From positions 2,228,001 to 2,292,000 of the forward strand of contig NC_082617.1 of the NCBI RefSeq assembly GCF_030936135.1: a stretch of DNA of 64,000 bases. Reading direction: 5' to 3'. Shown one piece after another: positions 54,201 through 64,000 of the stretch; the stretch's first letter is position 1, and the number at the start of each line of letters is the position of its first letter. Source of the stretch: Gavia stellata. Its lineage: Eukaryota; Chordata; Aves; Gaviiformes; Gaviidae. The notes beneath the pieces were generated by a model. That model saw nothing but the letters and a program-made list of their open reading frames with translations, was not told where the DNA came from and did not search any database. A program made the position numbers and the translations under genes.

Positions 54201-57200
54201 TGCTACTTTTAAAAATGCAAGTTCCCATTTCCAAACTCACACATCCAAAACGAAAATCCTCATAGCTAGACTTAGGCACCGAGGTGGAATTCAGATCCAG
54301 CCTGGTCCCTGGGGCAGAAGGTCACCATGGAGCAGCCCAACGTCCCAGCCAGCTGGGACAGCTTCAGCCTGTGCCACCCCTGCGGAGCGTCCTCCGTCCA
54401 GTCTCCAGCCAGCACCACCACTTACCTGCAACCCAGCAGGACTACCACGCGTGGCCATGAACCACGGTCCCTCCCAGAACGGTGCCGGGAGATTTACATC
54501 ATCTCTTGGTTTAAGGAAGAAGCTGCCAACCCCAAGCGTAAGCGATACAGAAGCCCAGATGCCAAGTGAAGACATCAAAGGAATCGTGTTTATTTTTAAG
54601 AGTGAAATGGAGATTCTTTTGCCTGCTGGTTTCCAAGTTTTTGAGAGGCTACGGGGCAAACCGTCAGGGCTAGGAATTTACTCTTCAAGCAAATAGACAA
54701 GACGGCCACATGTTCAACTGCCTTTGGGAGGAGGGACCACCAAGTGAACCATAACACTACTGTGTCTTAACGAAAGCTAGGACCACTGCAGTTAATATTA
54801 AATCTCTAAGGCTAGGTCCTGGTGGACTATGGACTAGTGAGATAAGCAAGGATATGGCAAGCATCCTCAGCATGCAATAATGACATGTTAAATGTAACCA
54901 CAAACAAAACAAAAAAAACCAAACCAGAGTGTAATAATAGCACCAACAGACCCACTACTAGGACTGAATGCCTTAGAGTCATTACATTTGACCAGGATGC
55001 TATTGGGAAAGAAATCCATAAAAAACCCATGTCACAACAAAGAGAATTAGGGAAAGGTTTCCTGCGTGACTTGACAGCTCTGAACATCTGCTGAGAACCT
55101 GCTCAACTTTGCCAATGTACAACTGCAGGAGTCTGCATGACTGCCAGCACTCAAAGGCTCAAACCAGGGGGAAATTAAGCACAAAGGGAGAGCAACACCA
55201 GAGTTTGCAGTAGAAGAAACAAATGACAGTGTTGCCCGGTATGCACAGATTCTCAGGCTAATACTGGAAAACACAAGAGCAACAAAAGCCAGAAGCGCAC
55301 ACCTTGGAGAGGGACCTGGGAACAGGGAAAAACTGGGAACCGCTCATCAGCATCAAGAGCAAGATGAGCAAAAATCAAAGGTCAATGCAAAAGCTTTGGG
55401 AAGATGACCCCAGGGATCATTCACGAGGTGGCACACGGGACAAATATTTTCAAATTGTGAAGGATATTGCCACCTTTGAGGAACAAAAAATACATTTGAA
55501 ACGCTCCAACGATGGCCTGGAAGCAAGAGTAAAAGCAAACATTTCACCATCAGCAATTCAAGCAGATCACAGCCGGAAGAATGTCTCTCCCTGCTCGAGA
55601 GAGCCAACACCAACCTCGTAAAACCATACCCAGAGCACGTCACCGGCCTGACAAACGCCTCCGATGCAACCTCAGCTGTACAGCAAGAGCTGAACCAGAT
55701 CACAAACGCCTCTAACAAACCACCAGCTCGTGCACAGCCACAATCTCAGCTTATGATCAGAAAGCTACTGCATTTACTCACTTCTCATTCCAGCACGTCA
55801 GAGCGTCTCACAGACGCCACGCGAGTGAGTTCACCCTCTTTTAAAATCACCAGCAGGCCAACGCTAAACGCTGTAAAGAGGAATTTCTGTGGCAGAGATT
55901 CCTACGGCAGCATCAGCTTCACTGCTGTCACCAAGTGACCCAGGAAATAGCAAAAGAAACCAAGTGAGGTTAATCAACAGAGCTGATGAAAGACACGCTC
56001 TTTTCAAACCCCTGTTCTCCTCTTAACCACAACCAGCTGCTTCCAGCCACCGTCCCCCCTCCCAAACCTCCTACAGCTGCTGCTGTCCCCCTGCCTGGGG
56101 GGTCCAAGCCACTAGCAGGGGCTGGGACAGCAGAGGAGGGCAGGACGCCCCACGACCCGGGCAGGACACAGCATCAGGGTGTTTCTTTGGGCACAACGTC
56201 AACGAGCATGCAGGAATCCCCAGAGAGCGTGAGACCTGAGCGAGACACTGACCTGCAATGCAGCAGAGAACAGCAGAGGCCCATAGTCGATGCAGCAGTG
56301 GACTCTGAACACAGGTCTGATTAAAGTTTAACTTCAGGGACTCCTGTGGCTCTAAGATTCCCTCCGCCACCTCTGTCCTAGCAAAGGAACACAAGAGTTA
56401 TTTCGAAATACAATGATTTATTGACCAGTGCTGGGAGGTGTTTAAGATCACTAGGAAGTTTGACAGAAATATGAGGTGGAGCAGTTGCAAGAGGAGCGCT
56501 TGCTGCAGAGAAACTGCACCGGGGCTTTCTGGACAAACTCTCCTCCCAAGTGATACTTTCGGTTGGCTTCGATTACAGCGCTTCCTGAAAGGACCTCGGT
56601 GTTTCAAAATACAATCCCAGCAGCCTGAGCCAACAGCTTCCTCACTCAGCAGACACAGATTAAACGCGTCTGAGAGCGGCCATCGAGGTGCAAGAGGGGC
56701 ACAATGAACAGGCTGTAGCGAGACAAGAGGAAACGGCCTCAAGTTGCACCAGGGGAGGTTTAGGCTGGATATTAGGAAAAATTTCATTACTGAGAGAGTG
56801 GTGAAGCACTGGAAGAGGCTGCCCAGGGAGGTGGTGGAGTCACCGTCACTGGAGGTGTTCAAGGAACGTGTGGACGTGGCACTGCGGGACATGGTTTAAT
56901 GGGCACGGTGGGGTTGGGTTGATGGTTGGACCTGATGATCTTACAGGTGTTTTCCAACCTTAATGATTCTGTGAGAATCAGATTTCCCTCTTTGTCAACA
57001 AAGCCTCTCTGTGAGAGCACAGGGGGATACAACCGGAGAGCAAGCCGGGACTCGGGGTTTCATACAGCATGGCAAGGGGGCTGAGGATTTGGTGGGTTCC
57101 TGTGGCCTGCAGCACTGCCATGAACCGACGGTTGTAAGTAAAGGCTCTGGCACTGGCTGCGGGTGATGTGCTGTGCCCGATTTCTTACTCTCTACATGCA

Positions 57201-60200
57201 GACTCCCAAAAGTGCTCTGGGTAGCAGAGTCCGACCGGTGCTCGCTAGCACCCTTGAGCAGCCACGGAAATACATGCCTGTAAAAACGCAGCCACCAAGC
57301 TGCCTTCTCAGGGAAGGGCAGGCCAGCGTTGCTGATGACGACTGGCAGAACCGCTGACACCTGCACTTGGTTCTCCCCTCCCTGCAATCTCTCTGTCAGG
57401 GGAGGAGGCAGCCCAGTGCGGAGCTTGGGCGTGCTGCACCAGCAGCCCCCAGGCACGGAGCACGCCAGCTTTCCAGGTGGACAATCCTACCTCCTGCCAA
57501 GAGGCCAGGGACAGGCTTGCTCCACCTCCCAGGGAGCCCTGTGGAGTTTACTAAGGAGCTGGAGAAGGTCTCCCGTAAGCAAGGGCCAGCGCATCGGGCA
57601 ATGCCTCCGGGGAGACATCGCACACGGAGCATTTCTAGGTGCCCAGACTTCTCCCTCTCACGCTGCAGCGCGGCACATGAAGCAGAGACAAGAGGCCGCG
57701 CTGGAATCTCTGTGCTCTGTCCTCGTCCTCAATAAAAGCAGCGCGAGGGAGGAAAGAGGGGGTGTCACCCACTGCCTGAGCGATGGCATGCTGCTCACAG
57801 CGGGAGCCACGGAGCAGGGAGGGGTCAGGGAAAGGAGCAGGAGCAGCCAGGTACCAACCTCTCGAAGATCTCTCGTTCTGCATGCTGGGGACAAAGAGAG
57901 AAAGAGTCATCACAGCTGAAATCCCCACAGATAAAATCGCAAACACGGGCTGGGGCACAGCCAACCCCGGGACCCGGGGAGCACTGCTCTCCTTCCTCAC
58001 CCAGAGAAACCACTCCTCACCCCAACGCTGGCCCTGGGGAGCAGGGGGAGCGTCCGACATCCATTTTCTTCAGCTGCAGCACTTTCCACTCCCTGACTCA
58101 GAAAATGAGTGGGAATGGCTGAAGGCGATACATCTTCTACATCTAGCTAGGGGTAATGTCTGCTGCACCAGTAGGACTGGGTGGCTGGGTGACAAACAGC
58201 TCGAGAAGGGCACGGGAGCACCCAGACAGAGCCTGCCACCGCTCTGCTGCGCGTGCAAGCGGTGTGAGGGCAGAAGACCGCAAGTACAGCTGGATCGTCT
58301 GGTGCAAGGGAGACGTGGGAGAGCTGCGGCAGGTGGGAAGTCTCAGACCCACAAAGAACCAGCTCTGACTCTGCACCCTCTGGCAGACACCGGCCTGTCC
58401 ACATCTGGGAGCTCTTACGGCTGCACCCTGCCTTGCCCAGAGAGTGACAACCGCAGCCCTGAGGTCTCCCTCCTCCCCCACCCCGTTAGGCCACACTGCA
58501 AGAACATCCTGCGCTCGCAGCACACAACCCCCAAAGCTTTCAATAAGGGACGAAGCTGCAGAGAACCTAAGCCAAGAGTCAGATAACCTCGTGATCCATC
58601 CCACTTGTTTCTGTACCCGCTGGCAATGGTGCATCCTTAAGGAACAGACCAGTTAACAAAGCGGTAGAAGAATATTTGAGCAGGGCTCAAATACGAGCTG
58701 CATGCCTTTCACTTTGCTGTGACATGACACGTATCGATTCCTGATGGGCACAAATACCAACACCGGCGATCCAAGGCGGAGAACGTATGATCCCTATTTC
58801 CCCTCCACTACGTGGCAAAAGGAGAAATTGAGGGTCCCGCTGTTTTCTGCCACAGGCATCTGATGGATCTTGCTTTCCAACCTCTACTTTCTACAGTGAG
58901 GCCACAGCCCGGCCAGCTAAGATGCTGGGGCAGGACAGATGCTGCGTTTCCCACCAAAGGAACAGCCGTCTGCCTTCTGTCCATGGGATTGGTTCTGGTT
59001 TTCAAGCAGAGCTGCTGCCCCACTCTTCACAAGGTTACGTGTGGCAAGCAGAGGCTAAGAGCAAGGTGGTGCAACGCCTACCTGCTCGCATCTAAACCGA
59101 GAGGAATCGCTTGGATAAACCGAGACAATTTAATAGCCAGAAAAGGAACTGAGCGAAGGGAAGCACGGGCTGCTTTGCATGGTGTATGTCCCAGAGATAT
59201 GCCAGACAACAGAACAGACTTTCAAGAAGAGCTGCAGGCACTCCCAAGGGTCACGTTTTGATTTAAACTAGACAGAACACTAGAAAACTGGTGGCCCAAG
59301 TGACTGCTCTAAGAGCAGCTCTCAACCCACAGCTGGCTGTCAAGCCTACGGGCATCTGAGAACGGGCAGCTTCAAGCCAAGAGCTCGGAGACCTGAGCCT
59401 GGGTGGTTCTGAACCTCGCTGCAAGCAAAAGCAGGATCGGGCAGAGCAGATGCTCTAGGAACCACCGAGAAACCACGGGGGCTTGTCAGGACCAGGTGAA
59501 GGAGGCTCCTTGAGCTAGACCTGCAAACGTAGGTCCTGTCCAACTCTGCCTCCTTGCTGTCAGTGCAGCAAGCTACTGAACACCGTATTTAAGTCCCGTA
59601 ATATCCATGATAAAAAGTCTAGGTCACTTCTGGGCTGACTGACCCGTCCCCGCGGTACAAGGGGCAGTACTCACCACCAGGCCCTGGTCATCCAGGTTGG
59701 TGATCATGTCCACCAGGTAGGTCCGGAGGGCAGCCAGCTTCTGCAGAGCCTCAGTCCAGTGCACCCGCTGGGTCAGGATGCTCTGGTGCGCCCGCTCCTC
59801 CTCCACGTGCACCTTCTCCAGCAACCGCTGCTCTTCATTTTCACACGCGTTCCCCACGAAGATCAGCCTCTGGATTACCAGCTCCCGCGCCGCGTTGGCT
59901 GCGTTCTGCCAGAGCAAGGAGAGAGGAGACAGAGCAAGGAGAGAGGAGCCACGTCAGCCTTGCTTCAACCCCGACAAGAGCACCAACCGCTTCTGCCAGC
60001 TTTCTGTGGGCTCAGCTGTTAAGATTACCCTGTTAATTGAGCCCAAGCCACGGTAATCATCATGATGCAAGCAGAGGTAAACGGGACAACCAGTCCCAAA
60101 CCTGCTTACTGCCTCCTGGCCTAACCCTGGTACCCAAGTGACAACCTGCGAGGGACCAGAGCCCCATCCCCCAGCAGAGATTCGCTATTAGTGGGAAACA

Positions 60201-61650
60201 GAGCCACCACGAGAGCTGCCTTTTGCCCTTGGTGACAGCGAGGCACAAAAATAATCAGGAATCGTTAAGACTGGTCCCAGTGGGGTGTTTGATGGCCGCA
60301 CGCTAACACCAAGAAATTTATTGTTTGTGTCCATTTTTTAGGCAGATGAAGCAGGAATTGCAGGTGCACCCTGGCACTCCGCCTGCACAAGCAGCCAGGT
60401 AGGAGGGGGACAACCCCTGCTCATCAACGAGCCCCCCGAGAGCTCAGCAGCTCTGCCGGGAACGGCGAGCGCGGGAGCACGCGGGGCCAGCTCCACGCTG
60501 CGCTGGGAGAAGGGGCAGGGACTCACCAGGACGCCCTGGTCCTTGGCGGGCAGCACCTTGTCCACGTGCCGGGCGATGGCAGCGCTCTGCAGCTGGAGCC
60601 GCTCGCACCGGTCCACGATCTTGTTCTGGAACGCAGCGTGGCGGGCAGCACGCGGGCCTCGACGGGGCGATGGCGGCCCCGAGCCCCCCCGCTCAGCCCA
60701 CCCAGCCAGCCCCCACCAGGCCCCCAACCGGCCCCACACCTCCCGGCGTCCTCGTGCTCCACCCCATAGAGAGCCCCTTTCCCCATGGGGGACCCCTCAC
60801 GTGGCCCCATACCCCACCAGTAACCCCACATAGCCCCACACCCTGCCAGGTACCCCATGGAGAGCCTTCCTCTCCCCATGGGGGACACTTCACACAGCCC
60901 CACACCCCTCCAGGGACCCCACGCAGCCCCACAGCCTGCCAGGAGCCCCACGGAGCGCCTCCTTCCCCACGGGGGACCCCTCACACGGCCCCACACCCCT
61001 CCAGGGACCCCACGCAGCCCCACAGCCTGCCAGGAGCCCCATGGAGCGCCTCCTTCCCCATGGGGGACCCCTAACACGGCCCCAAACCCCACCCAGGCCC
61101 CCACACACTGCCAGGCACCCCACAGAGAGCCTCCTTCCCCACGGGGGACCCCTCACACGGCCCCACACCCCTCCAGGGACCCCACGCAGCCCCACAGCCT
61201 GCCAGGAGCCCCACGGAGCGCCTCCCTCCCCACGGGGGACCCCTCACACGGCCCCACACCCCTCCAGGGACCCCACGCAGCCCCACAGCCTGCCAGGAGC
61301 CCCACGGAGCGCCTCCCTCCCCACGGGGGACCCCTCGCGGGGCTCCACACCCCTCCAGGGGCCCCACAGAGGACCCACCTCCCCACGGGGACCCCTCACA
61401 CAGCCCCACCCCGCACCAGCGACCCCCCACGCCCCACCGGAACTCCCCAGACCCACGCGCGGTCCCTCTGCCCCCCAGATCCCCCCACGGCCCGGGCTCG
61501 CCGCGGCGGGCACCGGCCCGAGGCTGAACCCCCCTCCCCGGACCAGCGGAGGGCTCCCGGTCCCCGCTGGCCGCCGCCGCCGCTCACCCGCAGGTCCGCC
61601 GCCCGCTCCGCCAGCGCCCGCGGCCGCGGCCCCCCGCCCCGCTGGGCCAT
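51241..61650 (-). CDS. BSPRY: BSPRY, B-box and SPRY domain-containing protein, apparently without the B-box
   Basis: BSPRY binds 14-3-3 and TRPV5 and modulates epithelial calcium transport (family knowledge). Coding exons in transcript order: 61650-61588, 60625-60527, 59905-59675, 57884-57859, 56377-56253 and 51767-51241. Phases join to 356 codons (human about 402). The coiled-coil part is clear ([20 protein letters not shown], then [14 protein letters not shown]). The linker [20 protein letters not shown] follows, and the last exon holds the PRY-SPRY domain ([52 protein letters not shown], ending HQSISLVQ). The first exon encodes only 21 residues, [20 protein letters not shown] plus R; its last part aligns with the human segment just after the B-box. 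The ATG context AGCATGG is strong. No Cys/His B-box pattern exists upstream in frame. The gene is convergent with HDHD3 and probably divergent from WDR31. Confidence 0.95.
51994..52326 (-). mobile_element. CR1 LINE 3'-end fragment, minus orientation
   Basis: It begins at the left with CACAGAATCACAAATCACTA and AGGTTGGAAAAGACC, and continues through GTTCCTTGAACACCTCCAGG, TTCCAGTGTCTCACCACTCT and GAGGCCATTTCCTCTTGTCC. This is the reverse complement of a CR1 3' end. It lies in the intron between the last two BSPRY exons and looks younger than the copy at 28777. Confidence 0.93.
52327..56252 (-). other. BSPRY last intron, no gene seen
   Basis: No protein-like frame was recognised. The stretch 54700-55700 has an unusual AT/A-rich texture and an unassigned 105-codon ORF at 55304-55621 that I could not match to anything. 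It may be a decayed repeat. Confidence 0.4.
56714..56980 (+). mobile_element. CR1 LINE 3'-end fragment, plus orientation
   Basis: It runs from GCGAGACAAGAGGAAACGGC through GGATATTAGGAAAAATTTCA and GGTGTTCAAGGAACGTGTGG to TTTCCAACCTTAATGATTCT, a standard CR1 3' end. It lies in the BSPRY intron between exons 4 and 5 and is the same subtype as 51994-52326, in opposite orientation. Confidence 0.93.
60760..61440. repeat. Minisatellite of about 91-bp units in BSPRY intron 1
   Basis: Seven to eight units recur at roughly 60785, 60879, 60969, 61060, 61141, 61231, 61322 and 61389, each with CCCCACGGGGGACCCCTCAC followed by CTCCAGGGACCCCACGCAGC. One unit is shortened to about 81 bp. The plus strand is C-rich. 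Long frames on both strands here are artefacts of the repeat. Confidence 0.92.
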
Positions 61651-61800
61651 GCTGCGCCCCGGCACCTGCCGCGGGGGCGGCGGCGGCCCCGCCCGGGCCG
61701 CGCACACCGCTCCGCCCCCGCCGCGCCGAGGAGCCGGGACGGGACGGGACGGGACGGGACGGGACGGGCCGGGACGGCCCCCGGTGAGTGCGCGGCGGGG
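61560..61800. promoter_or_regulatory. CpG promoter of BSPRY, probably shared with a divergent gene
   Basis: The region is extremely GC-rich and surrounds the BSPRY ATG at 61650 (minus). On the plus strand a donor-like CCCCCG/GTGAGT follows at 61784, suitable for a non-coding first exon of a divergent gene. By human synteny that gene would be WDR31, but no WDR31 coding sequence was recognised before the window ends. Confidence 0.45.
61737..61771. repeat. (GGGAC)n pentanucleotide repeat
   Basis: Seven consecutive GGGAC-type units lie about 90 bp upstream of the BSPRY ATG, within the presumed shared promoter. Confidence 0.95.
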
Positions 61801-62029
61801 GCGGCCCGGCCCGGCGGGTTCCCGGGGCTGGGCTGGCTGCCCCATCACCTTCCCGTGGGGCTGGGCCAGCCCGCGGGACCCGTGTTCTCCCCATGTCCTT
61901 CCCAGGGGCTGCCCCGGCTGTAGGGACCTGGACTGCGCCCCTATTGCACCCTCCAGGCTGCCCCACATCCTACCTGTGGGGCTCCCCCCGTCTACAGGGA
62001 CCCGGGGTACTCCTTTACCACCCACAGGG

Positions 62030-62480
62030 CCACCCCCGGCTATAGGGACCTGTATCATCGCCCTGGGGTCAGTCCCGGCTATAGGGACCTGTATCATCGC
62101 CATGGGGTCAGCCCCGGCTATAGGGACCCGCATCATCGCCATGGGGTCAGCCCCGGCTATAGGGACCTGCATCATCACTGTGGGGTCAGTCCCGGCTATA
62201 GGGACCCGCATCATCACCGTGGGGTCAGTCCCAGCTATAGGGATCCACATCATCGCCGTGGGGTCAGTCCCGGCTATAGGGACCTGCATCATCGCCGTGG
62301 GGTCAGTCCCGGCTATAGGGACCTGCATCATCGCTGTGGGGTCAGCCCCGGCTATAGGGACCTGCATCATTGCCATGGGGTCAGCCCCGGCTATAGGGAC
62401 CCGCATTGTCGCCATGGGGTCAGCCCCAGCTATAGGGACCCGCATTGTCACCATGGGGCCAGCCCCGGCTATAGGGACTC
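62030..62480. repeat. 39-bp minisatellite, about 11-12 copies
   Basis: The unit CCGGCTATAGGGACCTGCAT plus CATCGCCATGGGGTCAGC repeats with little divergence. Because 39 is divisible by three and the unit lacks stops, frames stay open on both strands and give 13-residue peptide repeats (PAIGTCIIAMGSA on plus). Degenerate units extend left to about 61910. Confidence 0.95.
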
Positions 62481-62499
62481 GGGGCTGCTCCTGTGTCCT

Positions 62500-64000
62500 C
62501 CCCAAAGGTGGTTAAACACCCCTCTTCTAAGGGATGTTTAACACCCCGTGAAAATGGGGAGAAAGCTCTGCTGTGATTCCTGTGCACGCTGCTGTGGACG
62601 TTGTGATTTCCTTATTCCATGAGACAGATTTCACTGCAATGCCTGAACAGGCTTAGGCAGCAGCGTGGGTTATTTTTTAAAAACAATTTAGAAAAAAAAC
62701 GGGTTTTATTTCTATTAAGCAATGCATTTGGGCAGAAGGGAGGATAGGAGATCGTCCGGCGTGAAATTCAGCCTTGTGGAGGTGTAGCGTTGTATGGATC
62801 AGTTGCTGCAGGATCCCTGTGTTATTAGAGAGCTTTGTGATGGACCAGGTTCAGGATAAGCATGTGTAGGGAAGCCTGCCAGGTAGTAAAACCTCAGATG
62901 AACATCCTGCCCGAGCAACTACTGCCCTCATTCAGGATTCAGAAAAATCTACTCTTTTTTGCAGTGGGCAAGAGGCAGGAGAATGCAGTTAGACACGAGA
63001 TACACCTCCCGCTTTCCTCACAGCCTCCCGTGGTCGCCGGTGGCTCTCTGCCTTGACCCAGCTCGGTTTGAGCTGATGGGCGGGTAGGGATGATTGCACG
63101 TGTACATTACCCACCTGAGTGGGGAAACTAACAGCTGTGTGGGAAGCAGAGTAATCATCGTAATTAAAAAATCAGAATTTACCTCTTAGCTTTTTCCTAG
63201 AATCCGTTTTGCAGGGGAAACAACGTCCAGAGTTCTCCCACTGTCAAAGAAAAAGCATGTTTGTTCCTAATGCACTGAAACGATTTGGACGCTCGGTAGA
63301 AAGAAGTAAATTGCCAAATTATCACTGCCCCTCAACTGTGAGATTTACCGTTCTTCACATCTTTTGAACCTGCAAACTCATGGATAGAACAGGCGGAGAT
63401 TAACTGGGTGTTACTAATTGCTAATCACAAAAGCTGTCAGGGTAAAATTAGCAAGGGAATGTTTTGTAGTGCTTCTTGCACTCTGGCTTAGTGCTTCCAG
63501 TATTTGGTTTTCAAGTTTTTGTGGGCAGAGCCTTGAAGCACATTTTTTTCATTGCTGGAACAAGCAGGTGGGGGTTTTTTTCTGATTTTTATTAGCAAAA
63601 TATTACTGACCTGGAAGACGGGAATGCTAACGTACACCTAGCACAGACTAAATCCAATTAGTGTGTCTTGAGCTAAGAAGAAGCCAATTACTGTACGTGG
63701 CAATTCACTGTCATTGAAACTGGTTTCTGCTCGGTCTGTGACCCATGAGGGTACGGGGGAAGAGATGATGCCTCGGCCCGAGTCCTGCTCCGCCGGAGGC
63801 TCCTCCACCCGGCCGGGTGCTCGTGCGGGGACTGGCTGTCGTGATGCCGCTGGCGAGGGATGCCCTGGGACGGGGCAGGCTGGTCTCAGCCTGGACAGCA
63901 AGATTTTTTTTGCTGAATGCATCTGGGTTACCAGGATGGTCTTGTCTAGCCTGGACCTGGGGTTTGGACAGAGAAGCTGCTGTTCCCAAAGTGTTCCTCA
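62500..64000. other. Right-hand end, no gene recognised
   Basis: The sequence returns to average composition. No exon of WDR31 or of any other gene was recognised; open frames are below 100 codons and unsupported. It may be intron of a gene starting at the 61.7-kb promoter. Confidence 0.5.

Noticed and set aside
55304-55621. 105-codon plus-strand ORF with charged helix-like content
   Set aside because: It looked like a coiled coil at first, but it lies antisense in a BSPRY intron, has no supporting signals and could not be matched to any family.
61396-62505. 369-codon minus-strand ORF
   Set aside because: Only its internal part from 61650 to 61588 is real BSPRY sequence; the rest is minisatellite and intron.
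60857-62515. 552-codon plus-strand ORF
   Set aside because: It runs across two minisatellites and BSPRY exon 1 antisense; its length follows from stop-free GC-rich repeat units, and it matches no protein.

Overview
The window is vertebrate nuclear DNA, almost certainly from a bird. It has spliced genes with short introns, CpG-rich promoters, many GC-rich minisatellites, and three 3'-end fragments of CR1 LINEs, the typical avian repeat. The gene order RGS3 - POLE3 - ALAD - HDHD3 - BSPRY matches human 9q32 in inverted orientation, and from general knowledge chicken chromosome 17. No virus-like element, CRISPR array, tRNA or rRNA was recognised.

Layout. (1) 1-19761, minus strand: the 5' part of RGS3, eleven coding exons holding an isoform-specific start, a C2-like domain and a PDZ domain; the RGS domain lies beyond the left edge. 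(2) 19762-33800: a promoter for that isoform, then about 14 kb without a recognisable gene, AT-rich towards the right, with one CR1 fragment, one older repeat, a retroposon-like tail, an imperfect hairpin and one small ORF with a membrane segment. (3) 33850-34461: a sharp change to GC-rich CpG-island sequence that looks bidirectional. (4) 34462-36987, plus: POLE3, a complete histone-fold protein. (5) 39188-39973: a C-rich minisatellite directly before the ALAD promoter, which has two octamer motifs. (6) 43576-48586, plus: ALAD, eleven coding exons. (7) 49346-50062, plus: HDHD3, one coding exon, with its promoter against the ALAD stop codon. (8) 51241-61650, minus: BSPRY, six coding exons, tail-to-tail with HDHD3 and apparently without the B-box that names the family. 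(9) 61651-64000: a CpG promoter probably shared with a divergent neighbour (WDR31 by synteny), then a 39-bp minisatellite and unassigned sequence.

The genes do not form one pathway. They cover G-protein and ephrin-B signalling (RGS3), replication and chromatin (POLE3), haem synthesis (ALAD), a HAD-fold protein (HDHD3) and epithelial calcium transport (BSPRY). Exon boundaries were set by hand from GT/AG sites, reading frame and remembered human proteins, and all five frames close. The items most worth checking are the missing B-box in BSPRY, inverted CR1 copies flanking one BSPRY exon, a 35-bp perfect inverted repeat at the start of ALAD intron 1, the lack of a poly(A) signal between ALAD and HDHD3, and the cluster of minisatellites at the GC-rich promoters.
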